DNA of 64,000 nt from Lycorma delicatula. Taxonomy: Eukaryota > Arthropoda > Insecta > Hemiptera > Fulgoridae. A model generated the notes under the pieces. The model searched no databases. It was not told where the DNA came from and was given only the letters and a program-made list of their open reading frames with translations. The position numbers and the translations under genes are program-made. Location: assembly GCF_047948215.1 (NCBI RefSeq), contig NC_134465.1, positions 49,941,946 through 50,005,945 on the forward strand, in the 5' to 3' direction. Shown here piece by piece: positions 11,166 through 23,289 of this stretch (the stretch's first letter is position 1; the number at the start of each line of letters is the position of its first letter).

Positions 11166-12948
11166 TTCAAATATTGTTTAATAAACACCTTCAAAATATA
11201 AAGAATTGCTTGAATAAAATTAGATTGCTGCAAATAACAACAGGATATATCCACCATACAGGTCAAATAAATTAAACTAACACTATACCATTTAATTAAA
11301 TTTGAGCTTTATTTCAATCTATTAAATTTACTTTATTTTACAATGACACTAATAAAATCTCGAAACTGAGTATATTTTTAATTTGTTTTTATTCAAATAA
11401 AGAACAAGAACTAATCATAAAGTATGCTACATTGTATAAAAACGTAGTATACAATTTTCAATACATTTTTCCATATCTCATATCTAAAAATACCTAGATT
11501 GGAAATGATCTTACCTCATGTATTGAAGTTAAAAAAAATATAAAATTCTAGAAAAAAAAAATAGCATTCAAAATATTTTCAATTGTACTCAACGTTCATG
11601 TGTAAAATCCAGCTAACAAAAAATTTTTAACTAGTTGAAATAAATAATTAAAAATTCATTACCAATTTTTGATCAGGTGTTTTTATTTTTAATTCTTTTT
11701 TTTATACGTAATATTAACTGGTTGACATCATTTAAAGGTGTATAACCTACTCAAAACAGTGTTAAAATGACGATAAAAAATTAAAATAAGCAAACATATA
11801 CATAACAAATTGAACAAGTTTGTATCAAGTAATTATATATATTAAGTAACGTATTATTCAAAAAGTATATTGATCCCAAGCAGTATCATATAAGACATTG
11901 TTGACCTGTTGTATAATTGGAACATTTCCACATAAAAGAAGCCAATACAGTTATACATTTTATAGTTTCAACTGGCAATAATCCCATGAATACACCACAG
12001 TCATAAGTAGTGCATTATTAAACCTTGATATAACCTTCCTCACTGTTAGACAAGAAATTAAATATTATACGATTCGGACAGTATTTAAAGTATCAAATTA
12101 ACACCGACTAATTTCCTTTTTTAATTCAAATTTATTTCTGTTAAAAAGTAAATGACTATTATTTTAGATTGTTATAAGTAACACATTCATTTCCTTATTA
12201 GACCAAACAAACTACCTACCATTGAATGAGCTTTCAAGTTCATCTATATATAATGAATAAAAATGCCAAACCAAGATATTAAGCTTCCTAAAAATAGACA
12301 TTTATTCATCTATGGAATCATCCAAACTATAAATTATTTAATAAAATTTTCACGAGGGGTACAGGTATACTATTTGATTAGTAGGAAATCGGTTATGTAG
12401 TTGGTAATTGGCATGCGTAAATTCATGTGATGGGGTAATGGAGCCATTGCCCTTCAAGGCATATAAAAAGGTTTAATTAAAAATCATCATTGCAGAAAAG
12501 ACAAAAGTTTAATTAATGAAGCAAAAGGAGAAGGTCAGTTTTAAGTCAACCATTCAAGAATTTGTCTGATTATTCTATTTGTGACAGAGTTACAGCCAAA
12601 TGTATTTCCTGATTTTAAATTAAGATCCTCTGTCATTACATGAAATATGAGCAGCAGTTTTTCATAAAAGTTTTTGTGTCTGTAGTGGCTAATCTTTTGT
12701 TAGATAAAATGTAGTAAGGGTTGGTTACATACATACATTTTTTTCTGCACTTCATTCAAACTTATTTCATTTGAAAGTGAGATACAATCCTCCAACTCTT
12801 TAATAAAGTGTACAGCTACACAATTGAATTGAAGTGGATAGCACATTGCATCACATTTTTTTGTGGTGTTCATATCAGCATTTTATATTAGTTTATATAT
12901 TAATTTTATTTTACATTGCTCAAGTAGTTATGTGGTATAATGAAAATG
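11166..12948. other. AT-rich intergenic sequence
   Basis: No gene or shared repeat recognised. A pol III A-box-like TAGTTATGTGG at 12925-12935 belongs to the tRNA-like head of the following inverted repeat. Confidence 0.5.
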
Positions 12949-13243
12949 TCAGATCCGTAACCATGCACACATCGGTTCAAATCCAACTTCATATGCATAT
13001 ATTTTTTTTAATTTTATTTAAATTTAAATATTTTGATTTATTAATAATTATTAACCTCTGTAAAAATTGCTGAATTAAAATGAAAAGTACAAAAAATTTT
13101 ATTTCACTAATAACTTCTGACTTTTTAATAGTTTTTTTTCAGTCACAGGTTAATAGTAATTAATAAATCAATATATTTAAATAAAATAAAAAATAAGGAA
13201 ATGAAGTTGGATTCAAACCGATGTGCCTTCCCTTGTAAGATCC
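12949..13243. repeat. Inverted repeat of a tRNA-derived SINE-like unit
   Basis: The left arm (12949-13060) and right arm (13144-13243) are imperfect reverse complements separated by about 83 bp. Each arm carries a pol III B box: GGTTCAAATCC at 12974-12984 and, inverted, GGATTCAAACC at 13209-13219. Both B boxes are followed by the same AACTTCAT and AT-rich body ending TTAACCT. The left arm has an A-box-like TAGTTATGTGG upstream at 12925. This looks like two copies of one SINE head to head, or a foldback element derived from one; a transcript would fold into a hairpin of about 100 bp. Confidence 0.75.
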
Positions 13244-15567
13244 AAATATTTCGTTAATTAAAATTTTACTTGGCAATAATTTTGGAAAAAAATTAATAAA
13301 AATAAGTACCACTTATGATTTATCATTGGTTAATTCAATTTTTTTTTATTTTGGGTTTTTTTTGGACACTTTTGGTCTAGTTGATTGCAATCAAAAGGGG
13401 AGGTGCACAACTAGATGTTACAACAGTTGTAAATCCAAAATTTCAGCATTCTATGGCTAATCGCTTGTGAGTTATGCGAGACTCATACATATGTACTGAC
13501 ATCATGCCGAAACTAGTCAAGATGGATTCAGGAATGGTCAAAATGGATGGATATTTCCGTTGAAATCTGAAAACCGAAATTTCTTGTGATTACAACAATA
13601 CTTCCTTGAAAAGGGGATTAATTCAAAAAACATTTTTTAAACGAATACATGGTAATTTTTTTAGCAAAGATTGCACAATCATAAACAAAAGTATAAAATA
13701 ATATTTTTAATTTTCTAATATTAATCGACATGATTCATACTCTCGGGTGCCAAACAATGATCTGTTGGTCCATTTTTGTATCTTGAAAACTCATTCTCAA
13801 GTACAGTTTGATTTTATTGTAAAAAAAATCGATTAGATCATTCCAGGAGAACGTTTCATCTAATAAAATTCCCAAAATTTCACTTATGAGCAACAAAAAT
13901 TCTATCATTATTACTAATGAGAAGTCTACCCACGTGACCAGCAATGTTATACATACCAACCTGTCACTACACAGTCACAGTAATGCTTACTAAACAAGTG
14001 AAAACAACTTTCAAAGTAAATGACTCAGGCTAGTGAAATTTTTAATTGTTTACCATGGATCATTACAACTGTAAGAAAGTTAGGGACAGAACACATCAAT
14101 AAATTTTAACAGAATACTTCTGCAAATTGAAAATAAAAATCCCAGCGGCTTTATCACAAGAAATCTAGCAGGATAAGAATTATATTTACAAAAAAATAAT
14201 ACGAAGAAGCTATTAAAAATAAGAAAAAGGAGCGAAAAAGCCATATATTAGAGTAGATTGGGCAATTTATCTTGCTCAAAACACTAAGACTACTTTATAA
14301 CTATGCTTTAGACTTCAAGAAGATAACGCATTAATTTTAGTAACAGTAAATTAACAAACAGATAAATGTACACTTTAACATAAGCAATACAGGTATAATC
14401 AAACATTAGCAAGGGATGCAGCTAGGTACAGGCATCAAATCAACAAAGCTACACTATCATTTAAGACATGTGGAATGTGTATAAATCAATAAATGCAATC
14501 TTAATAATCAACTACTGCAGATCTTTGAATTACACTATTTTTAAGATGCTAATAGAATATTCTGGATAATTTTCACTTATTTATTCCACAAATATAATGG
14601 TGTCTTGATTTTTTTTTACTTCATAACCGTTATCATTAAATTTTATAATTTTCTTATACAGTTAAAATTGGTAATTTGTAAGTTAAATTTATTTTAATTC
14701 TGTCATTTACCTTTTAAATATAACATAATAAAATGCTTCATGTTAATTTTATAAATGTAACAGTATTCAATATTCTATAAATAAAACAAACTTGATCGCA
14801 GAAAATGCAGTACTAAATATTTTATGACATGTTTTAATACAACCTGTTTGAACGTAATAAATCAACAATTAACAAAGTTGGCTCAAGAAATCAAAACAGT
14901 TTGAATTTTTATAAGAAAGTCTAATATTTTATATTAACTCATCCAGTAATAACTTTATTTATAGTGCTTTCTTTTTTTTTAAATTAATAAAATTAAAAGT
15001 TTTAATTTTAAGCAGAACATTTAAATTTTAAGAGAAAACAAGAGTATATATTTAAATAATGTATCTGGCATCATAAAATATAAATAAATAAAGATAACTT
15101 TAACATGTTTACATAAAATAAAATAAAGAATTTCTTACAAGTGAAAGTGCAATTTAATAGCATCGTATTATTTTTATCTACTAACTGTTTGGTTGTTTTT
15201 TGTTTTTTTTTTTAAATAAATTGTTTAATTTCCTAGCAGCAAAATTTACCCAAGGTAAATTCCAGGTTTAGTATTTTCAGATATAAAAATATACTAATAC
15301 GAGTGGAATTTTATGCAATCCAAAGTATACAGCTATAATTCATAAACTTTTAATTCAAAAATGATTTTTTTAATATTTTAATTATGAGTAGATTGTATAT
15401 TTCATATTAGTTTTGTTTTCTTATAAAAAAACGTAGAAACATTTAAAATTAAAATAACCAAATAGTAATTTTGGAAGACTTTTCATTCTAAACCTACTTA
15501 ACTATTCAATATTTCTTAAACATTTTTCATTTAAACTGTATAAATATTTTCCAATTATTTTGAGATT
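13244..15567. other. AT-rich intergenic sequence
   Basis: The frame 13735-13959 (minus, 74 codons) has no recognisable motif. Poly-A/T runs are frequent. No copy of the window's repeat families noticed. Confidence 0.5.
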
Positions 15568-15795
15568 TGGATTTGGAGATGGACGAGGAAAGTAAAATGG
15601 ACAGATAAAGTGAGGAATGAGGAAGAAATCAACAGGATTAAAGAAGGATCTATACAGGAAGTAAATGAAAAAAGAGGAACTCGATTAGACATGTGTTAGA
15701 GAAAGTGGAATCTTGACAACTTCCATTGAATGAGTAAATATAAGGAGAAAGAAAATGAGGAAGATGAAAAAGATAAAAGAGAGCTAAAAACAAAA
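15568..15795 (+). mobile_element. 3' coding end of another non-LTR retrotransposon
   Basis: Frames read WRWTRKVKWTDKVRNEEEINRI, then RLDMC / RHVLEKVESLTTSIE. This is the typical C-terminal block of RTE/Jockey-like polyproteins (a WTDKVRNEEVL and GHVLR.NGLLTT pattern), but different in sequence from LINE-A. Stops and frameshifts are present. It lies directly upstream of the LINE-A copy on the same strand. Confidence 0.55.
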
Positions 15796-15819
15796 ACAAC
15801 AGATATTGTATTTTTAAAG

Positions 15820-17552
15820 ATGGGAAGGAGTATACGGACTTTTTTTTTAAGACGGAGCATACAGGAAAGTTAAGGAGAATTTTCTAGTACATAAATTAAA
15901 ATCTAATATTGTGGTAAACAAAGATGGTATAACGATTTATAATATGAAAGAAAAGGTCAATAGATGGGTGGAATACATTGAAGAGTTATATGGAGGAAAT
16001 AAATTAGAAACTGGTGTTACAGAGGAAGTCAAAGAAGATGAAACGGGAAATACAATAATGAGATCTGAATTTAAGAGAGCATTAAAAGATTTGAATGACA
16101 GAAAGGCTCCTGGGATAGACTGGATATCTGCAGAATTACTGTGCACTGCAGGTGAGGAGGCGATAGATAGATAATACAAACTGATGTGTAATATTTACGA
16201 AAAAAGGGAAGTTCTGTCTAATTTCAAAAAGAATGATATTGTCATGATACCAAAGAAAGCAGGAGCAAATAAATGTGAAAAATACAAAACAATTAACTTA
16301 ACTAATCACGCATCAAAAATCTTAACTAGAATTCTGCACAGAAGAATTGAGAGGAGAGTGGAAGAAGAGTTAGGAGAAGACCAATTTGGTTTCAGAAAAC
16401 GTATAGGGACAAGGGAAGCAATTTTAGGCCTCAGATTAATAGCAGAAGGAAGATTAAAGAAAAAACCAACATACTTGGCATTTATAAACTTAGAAAAGGC
16501 ATTCGATAATGTAGACTGGAATAAAATGTTCAGCATTTAAAAAAAATTAGAGTTCAAATACAGAGATAGAAGAACAATTGCTAACATTTACAGGAACCAA
16601 ACAGCAACAATAATAATTGAAGAACGTAAGAAAGAAACTGTAATAAGAAAGGGAGTCTGACAAGGATGTTCCCTATTCCCATTACTTTTTAATCTTTACA
16701 TAGAACTAGCAGTTAATGATTTTAAAGAACAATTTAGATCCAGAGTAACAGTACATGGTGTAAAGATAAAGATGCTATGATTTTCTGATGATATAGTAAT
16801 TCTAGCCGAGAGTAAAAAGGATTTAGAAAAAACAATGAACGGCATAGATGAAGTCCTACGCAAGAACTATCGCATGAAAATAAACAAGAACAAAATGAAA
16901 GTAATGAAATGTAATAGAAATAATGTAGATGGACCACTGAATAAAAAAATAGGAAGGGAAAAGATTATGGAGGTAGAAGAATTTTTTTTATTTGGGAGGT
17001 AGAATTACTAAACATGGACGAAGCAGGAACAATATAAAATGCCGAATGGAAGAGGTGAAATGAGCTTTCAGTCAGAAATATAATTTGCTTATATCAGAAA
17101 TTAATTTAATCGTGAGGAAAACATTTTTGAAGGTATATGTTTGGAGTGTAGCTTTCTTTATATGGAAGTGAAACTTGGACGATCAGAGTACCTGAGAAGA
17201 AAAGATTAGAAGCTTTTGAAATGCGATGATATAGGAGAATGTTAAAAATCAGATAGTTGGATAAACTGACAAATAAAGAGGTGTTGCGGCAAATTGATGA
17301 AGAAAAAAGCATTTGGAAAAATATAGTTAAAAGAAGGGACAGACTTATAGGCCACATATTAAGGTATCCTGGAATATTTGCTTTAACATTGGAGGGACAG
17401 GTAGAAGGGAAAAATTGTGCAGGTAGGCAAAGTTTGGAATATGTAAAACAAATTGTTAGGAATGTATATGTAGGGGTATATTGAAATTAAACGACTGGCA
17501 TTAGATAGAGAATCTTGGAGAGCTGCATCAAACCAGTCAAATTATTAAAGAC
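15820..17552 (+). mobile_element. LINE-A, longest copy, with most of the reverse transcriptase
   Basis: The most complete LINE-A copy here. 15911-16174 covers NRWVEYIEELY and the first RT block KAPGIDWISAELL. 16184-16540 holds FKKNDIVMIPKK, YKTINLTNHASKIL, the fingers block EDQFGFRKRIGTREAI and motif A as FINLEKAFDNVDW, where the catalytic Asp of the usual FIDLEKAFD is Asn. Motif B has an internal stop (RKGV-stop-QGCS, TGA at 16658-16660). Motif C is FSDDIVILAE (16782-16811), with both Asp kept. It shares the stop in motif B and the FFLFG frameshift (16982-16989) with the copy at 10135. The endonuclease domain is absent (5' truncated). It ends with the conserved SWRAASNQSN block. Inactive. 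Confidence 0.9.
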
Positions 17553-18410
17553 GAAAAGGTGGGGAATAAATTTTTTTTAAATTCTTCTAAAAATATTCGT
17601 ATATAGGTTAAGATTTAACAAATTTTCTAAAGTAATTTTTCTCTAAATCTAACACCCCCTCCAATAAAGGCTAAAACAAGAACCTAAAATATTTTCATAA
17701 AACTTTATGTTTAAGGTCCAGGATTTACCATTTTGCAAAATTGTAGACATTTTTTGATAGCCCTATAGATGATGTATTATAAAATACCAAGAAAAAAAGT
17801 TCTAAATATTAAAACCAAATGGAGTTAGAGCAAATAAAAACAAAAACTAACCATATAACTCAATTTTAAGAGATGGGGGTTGATTTTTTGAAACCTTTTT
17901 TTGATTTTTTATATGTGCATCGTAGGTAACAAATTTGATTTAATAAAGTTTTCTCTAAAATGACTGTGAAGAAAATCGAAATTGTTTTTTTGCGATATCC
18001 CCAGCCTCTGAAAGAATTTTGACTCATATATACAGAAATATTTGACCCAAATTTCAAGAAAAACGGTTTGATTTAAGGGATATAAGGGAAAAGCAGTGTG
18101 ACAGACATACGTACGCACACGCACATGCTTATTTGTCTAGAAGGTTTTTTTTTTTTGTGTTTAACCTCAAGGTCCACCATTAGGTATTGCCTCAAAGGAT
18201 GAGATATGAATGATTTGTAGCGTGTGTGAAAATACCATGCCTGACCGGGATTCGAATCCGGGACCTCCGGATAAAAGGCCGAGACGCTACCACTCGCACC
18301 ACGGTGGCCGGCATCATCTAGAAGTCTAGATGAACTAGTTGGACCCTAAAACGTAAAGACGTGCACAAAAAAACCCAATCACCATACTTTGCCCTTTAAT
18401 GGGGTCTATT
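17553..18410 (+). repeat. Dispersed repeat R-B, interrupted by SINE1
   Basis: Begins AGGTGGGGAATAAATT directly after LINE-A. Its first 110 bp (CTAAAAATATTCGTATATAGG, CTCTAAATCTAAC) match the right edge of the window (63882-64000). Its last part (AGTTGGACCCTAAAACGTA) matches 41997-42066. Between them is about 600 bp without a coding frame, ending in ACAGACATACGTACGCACACG, a style common in arthropod retroelement tails. A SINE1 copy at 18144-18316 splits it. Confidence 0.7.
18144..18316 (-). repeat. SINE1, complete copy with target-site duplication
   Basis: Inverted tRNA-derived SINE. Read on the minus strand, it has a tRNA-like head (GGTGCGAGTGGTAGCGTCTC, A-box region), B box GGATTCGAATCCCGG (complement of 18249-18263), a body with TCATATCTCATCCTTTGAGG, and a T-rich end (A tail) at 18144-18157. 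The flanks carry an 8 bp direct repeat TCTAGAAG (18136-18143 and 18317-18324), a credible target-site duplication. It sits inside repeat R-B, so it is the younger insertion. Confidence 0.9.
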
Positions 18411-19079
18411 GTGCCCTATTAAAGGGCACACGGATACCACGGATATCACTCACGGATATCTGACAACTCAAACTTATGCAACCGTTTGTGCTCGCTACGA
18501 CTGACAATTAACTGTACATCACATCTTTGTGGATTGTGTCACGCGGCATTGCGCTGTGAGTTTAAACTAGGGACTAACATGCGAACTAATATAATGAAAT
18601 ATTAAATGGGTTAATTATATTCAAATATTTGAGTTTTCTGTAGTGTGTTTGAGCTATTTATTCCATTCACCTTACAGCAGATGGTAATTTGATTGTTTTA
18701 ATTAAGATTAACAATGTAATATTTCTTTGTGGTTTTATTTCACTTTAAGCAAATATTACAGGCGTTTACCATTTACGATGTATTTTTACATCGCTGGGTT
18801 TTAGTTTTAAATTAATTTTTTATTGCCAATTTTTAACATTTATTTATTTGCAATATAAATATCGTGTCCGGGCGGTGATAACGACACTTCGTTATGCTCC
18901 CAAGAAAAAAAATTATATGTTTTGTTTTTAATAATCTTCAAAATTCTTACGTTTGTATATAGTTTTCTGATCGTTTTTCATACCATTTTACTTAGAATTA
19001 AATTCTCTACAAGTTTTATTTATATTTTTTATGTATTTATTACCCATTTAAAAATGTTATTTTAGCCAAACATAAAATA
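18411..19079. other. Intergenic sequence with more CpG than the preceding region
   Basis: No gene recognised. 18440-18590 is slightly richer in GC (GTGTCACGCGGCATTGCGC), but no frame above 60 codons is present. Confidence 0.4.
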
Positions 19080-19590
19080 GTGTTTTTCGATCTCAGTCTT
19101 TAGTCTTTTACTTCGGATTACACAAAAACTACTAAAATTACAGTTCCGAAACTTTTTTTTTTTTCAATTTTTCAGGTGAAATTTCATATAAAACCACTAA
19201 ATTTTGGTCCCAAGAATTATTACATGTTAATAAGTCTTTTTTTCCTGTTTAGCCTCCGGGAATCACCGTCAGGTATTACTTCAAAGGACGATTGAGGATG
19301 ATATGAATGAGTGTAAGTGAAGTGTAGTCATGTACAGTCTCAGATCGACCATTTCTGAGATATGTGGTTAATTGAAACCCAACCATCAAAGAACACCGGT
19401 ATCCACGTTTAGTATTCAAATCCGTATAAAAGTAAAACTGCCTTTACTAGGATTTGAACAAGAATTATAGTCTGGCTTAATTTTATCGAAGGCGCAGAAA
19501 TCAGGACGAAATCTTTCGCCCGATGACACTCACTTACGAAGTGTTTTTTTTATATAAATTTTCTTCTTTTTTTTCACCAGTTGAACATGT
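19080..19590 (+). repeat. Dispersed repeat R-C, copy 1, split by SINE2
   Basis: The outer parts match 49730-50010: TTTTTTTCAATTTTTCAG with GGTCCCAAGAATT before the SINE, and GACGAAATCTTTCGCCCG with TTACGAAGTGTTTTT after it. The second copy reads GGGCGAAATTTTTCGCC and TTAACGAAGTGTTTCCGG. A SINE2 is inserted between the halves, so R-C is older. No coding frame seen. Confidence 0.7.
19228..19470 (-). repeat. SINE2, inverted, 5'-truncated
   Basis: Read on the minus strand, it contains the conserved SINE2 core GGTTGGGTTTCAATTAACC (complement of about 19367-19386), the 3' part with TCATATCATCCTC and the A-rich tail (T run at 19237). The tRNA-like head is only partly present: it stops after the B-box region near TTGTTCAAATCC. 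CAAGAATTAT occurs on both sides (19212-19221 and 19460-19469), a possible target-site duplication. Confidence 0.8.
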
Positions 19591-21289
19591 CCGTAGAAAT
19601 CACGCATCGTACTATAGTATTTTAGAAATATTGTTAATTATGACTTCTATTTTATGTTTCAATTTATTTATTGATTATTATTATTATTATATACGTGTGT
19701 TTTTTCTCTTCATCTAGTGATGATAACTATTTAACAAATAGAATTTGTTGTTACACCTAAATTTAGAATTCAGTAATATTATTTATAAACAATTTTTTAA
19801 ATGTTTGCATGATTTCTAATATACAACAAATTTACTTTATCAAACAATCCATTAACGTTTTCAAAAGTATAAAAAAATATTTTTCTATTTACTATAAAAT
19901 TTATTTTTAGATTTACAGTTGGATTTGAGTAAAAGCGTAATAAAATATTTTATTTTTTTATTTTTAAACGAGCGATATAAAATGAGCAAACAGAAAACTT
20001 CACTAACAAAATATTTAAATATAAAATATAATTTGCCAATTTACTTTTGTTTGTTAAAAGTATTTTCGGTTGACATTTGGAACAAGTTCGTCCACGAGTT
20101 AGACACACACACACACACACAAAACAGTGTTATTCCAACTACAAATTTACGTAGAATAAATATAGATATCTATACTTCACGCATATTTTTCACTATGTGT
20201 GAATGGCAAAGAAACGAGAACATGTAGAGTGGAAATGACGTCACTGAAATATATTTGACGTAACAAAAAGCCGTTCCTGTTTTTCAGTGTCGTCAATTCC
20301 TCTTTCAGTAATGAATGCAACAGGAACGTAACAAAACATGTGGGTGGCTTTTTGATGTTAAAACTGCTAATATATACATACAGTAAATATGCATTTATTT
20401 ATAAATATTCTTCGAAAGAGGACGTTTGACCTTGTATACAATAAATATAATTTAACGAAAAATATTTTTGTAAATTATTTAAGTAAGTATTATATATAAT
20501 ACAAAACATAACAACTTTAATTTTAATTATTAAAGTAGCGATAATTTTATATATTATACACAACAGGAGATGTAAATTATTTTACGATAAACAAACAAAT
20601 CGGTATATAGTTATTTGAAAAATAAATAAATAACTTTGGTAAAATGTTACGCAGTAATAAATTTTGAATGTTTTTAGTCTGTAAAGGTGGCAACGTTCCA
20701 TATACTGTATAAAGTCAAAAGTATTCTTATTTTTACGGTTATAAATTCCAGACCCATTACTGTATACATCTACACATATTCTTCACCGTAAAGTTAATTC
20801 TGCAAAAAGAAACTTTACGATAAATATTATCTCACAATGGTAACAAAATTATACCCAATAAACCGTAATGTCAAATAAATCCGTTGAAATTGAAACCAGG
20901 ACAAGTTATAAATTGGATTTTTAATTTTCAACTAAGATTGACCGAAAATATAAATTGTTAATGATATAGCTTGTATATTACTAAAAAAAAGGGGAAAAAT
21001 TGAACAAAAAATTTCTTAATTTTACAGCTCTGTAAATTTCCTACAGCTTTCACATGTAAACAAAAATCAAAAACGTACAAAAAATGATAAAAAGAAACTG
21101 AAAAACTTCCTTTATAAAAAAAAAATTATTCTTGAAGTTTTTCTAAATTTATTTTAACAACCTTATTTACGTAACCTTCAGCCATAATTAATAAGGTTTA
21201 AAAAAAATTATGCAAATAACAACAATTACATTAAAAAATAATACGGTTTTCAATTCTTTAAATTTTGATTTATTGTATAAGAGCAAAAT
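19591..21289. other. Intergenic sequence, relatively CpG-rich
   Basis: Includes a short (CA)n at 20104-20122, a CRE-like TGACGTCA at 20236-20243 and an inverted GTTCCTGTT/AACAGGAAC pair (20275 and 20321). The 102-codon frame 19919-20227 contains the CA repeat and shows no motif. No gene supported. Confidence 0.4.
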
Positions 21290-21620
21290 TAAAAAAAAAG
21301 GTGATATCTTAAAATCGATATTTTACTTAATACGAAAGTTACACCGATATTTTCTTTTTTTTCGAAATGGTCGATTTTTCCCAATAAAAAACTCGACCAA
21401 GAATTTGGGTCGTTATATTTAATGTATAAATTTGAAAGTGAATGGCGGAAATTTACGGCAGTTAACGTATCTACAAGAAAGTGATATATATATATATAAA
21501 CTTTTGAACTGACAGTGGATTTGGGGTCTGGGAGATATGAAACGCGAAGATATATCGAAATTATCCGGAAGTCGATTCCCCATTACAATAGGTAGCTTTC
21601 TTAAGAACTCTACTTAAAAA
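21290..21620 (+). repeat. Dispersed repeat R-A, copy 3
   Basis: Matches the 3' half of the copy at 500-1157: TCGATATTTTACTTAATACG, the ACAAGAAAGTGA motif followed by (TA)n at 21484-21498, GGGGTCTGGGAGATATGAAA, and the end CCATTACAATAGGTAGC. 5'-truncated relative to the first copy. Confidence 0.75.
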
Positions 21621-21765
21621 TAAAGAATAATAAAAATATTTTTAAGATCTAGTTTTTCGATCGATTAACAGAAGTTAATTATTTAATCGATTTTAATTAT
21701 CGATTAGCAGAAGTTAAAAAGTTTGTAGATGAAAGAATATTTAATTGATAATCCTAAATCCACAC

Positions 21766-22121
21766 CCAAATAGGGAAATTATGTAGCGGCGTTATTAAAG
21801 TGCCATCAAATGTCACTAATCTTATTGAGCCTACGGTCCAACAAAAACTTAGAATTTCCCAAACGCAGAATGCCGTAGAATCGGTTGTTAAAACAACCTG
21901 TAACCACCAGAGCGCTTAGTGTGAAATCTGGCGAAGATATATTACGAAAATTACAAAAGACCTAGAAGAGATTGTACTGAGAATCGAAGAAGCAACAGAT
22001 AAACCGAAAACTAAAGAAATTTTAAACAAAAAATATTTTAGCATGAACAACGTGTCCACAAATGTGAAGATTACGGACGAGCAAAAAAGAACAAGGCCCG
22101 AGAATATGAAGAAACATTGAC
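21766..22121 (+). pseudogene. Unidentified coding remnant, about 115 codons with one stop
   Basis: One frame runs from about 21766 to the TGA at 22118-22120, broken only by a TAG near 21918. It reads SGVIKVPSNVTNLIEP, KLRISQTQNAVESVVKTTC, then after the stop ITKITKDLEEIVLRIEEATD and KPKTKEILNKKYFSMNN. The composition is charged, Lys/Glu-rich and helix-like after the stop, with a possible coiled coil (DLEEIVLRIEEA), unlike the AT-driven frames around it. I do not recognise the family. It could be a retroelement ORF1/gag-like piece or a decayed host exon. Confidence 0.4.
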
Positions 22122-22957
22122 AGAAACAACGAACCAACAAAGTCGAAAGAAAACGGACAAAAAATTAACTAAATTGATCCAATGAGATCAAAAAAAAAAG
22201 AAAGTGTTTTCATATAAAATCAGTTTTAGTTTATTTGTAATTCTTTTTTTACATTCATAAAATAAATAAAAATGGAAAAGAAATTCCAGTTAATTATATA
22301 ATGAAGGATTTATGTAACAATATATTATTATTGTTATTATTAAAAAAAAACCTGGAATTCGAGTAGTTTATTGATTTATTGAACAATGGAACTATGACGC
22401 CATATGCGTGAACTAGTAAAGCTTTACGCACATTATATCGTTCAATAAAATCGTATGCGTTACGTCAATCAATCGATGAACCGTTCATTCCAGATGTTAT
22501 GTTGACTTGTTCGGCTAATAAATACGTTATAGAACGTTCTAATAATACCAGTGTAAAACAGAAACATTAAAGTGATAGTGAACGAAATTTAAAATAGAAC
22601 ATACATATGTAAATATAGAGTTTAAATAATCGTTGTGACGTAGATAAAGATTCAGAAAAAAAACAATGAATTTTGAATTAATAAAACGCAGTAAGAGATG
22701 AGACGTAAATAAGATACAACAACGTAATTACAGCAATAATAACGTACAATCGCAATAATTTGGCGCCAACTTTATTCCACCGATATAATTAGTATACAGT
22801 GAAACAATTTGAATTATGCTTATTAAAGTATCGATTATACTAATTAAAAAAAAAATCTATTTAAATTGTTATACTCAAAAATATCGATTTTTGTAGCACA
22901 ATCAGTTTAGACAGATGAAGTTATTATTTCAACCAGTTTTAGCTGCTGCCAGATCTG
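22122..22957. other. Intergenic, CpG-rich, weak coding traces
   Basis: 22404-22569 (+) is open for about 53 codons (SKALRTLYRSIKSYALRQSI, then ending in SVKQKH and a stop), with many CG dinucleotides and no recognised motif. The rest is AT-rich. Confidence 0.3.
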
Positions 22958-22987
22958 GGTGTGTGTGTGTGTGTGTGGGTGTGTGTA
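22958..22987. repeat. (GT)n microsatellite
   Basis: A GT dinucleotide run of about 30 bp with one GG interruption. Confidence 0.9.
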
Positions 22988-23067
22988 TAGGCAAATGTAA
23001 TTATTGCTACCGATTTGCTAGGCCTGTAGCTACTAATGTAAGTGTAAACATACTGGTTAACATTAAT

Positions 23068-23284
23068 TGTACTGGCAGTCGTGAACAGACTCAGGTCGAC
23101 CACTCCTGAAACGTGCGGTTAATTGAAACCCAACCACCAAAGAACATCGGTATCCACAGTCTAGTATTCAAATCCATACAAAAGCAATTGCCTTTACAAG
23201 GACTCGAACCTTAGAATTCTTGACTTCAAAAATCATCTGATTATGCGACGATGAGTTTAACCACTAGACTAACCCGGCGGGTTA
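23068..23284 (-). repeat. SINE2, inverted, 3'-truncated
   Basis: Shows the SINE2 core (complement of TTAATTGAAACCCAACCACC at 23123), the B-box region (CAAGGACTCGAACC inverted) and the tRNA-like 5' end (CCACTAGACTAACCCGGC inverted, A-box region). The distal 3' part and A tail found in other copies are absent on the left side. Confidence 0.85.
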
Positions 23285-23289
23285 GTGAA

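Noticed and set aside
15133..15190. Possible 46-nt minus exon with ACAG and GTAAG borders
   Set aside because: Its phase puts a stop directly after the kinase exon 2 junction, and the peptide has no kinase resemblance.
18220..18312. Apparent tRNA gene (strong B box and tRNA-like head)
   Set aside because: It is the head of SINE1 with a body, A tail and target duplication; no functional cloverleaf 3' end.
19919..20227. 102-codon plus frame
   Set aside because: AT-driven hydrophobic start and a translated CA run; no motif or splice context.
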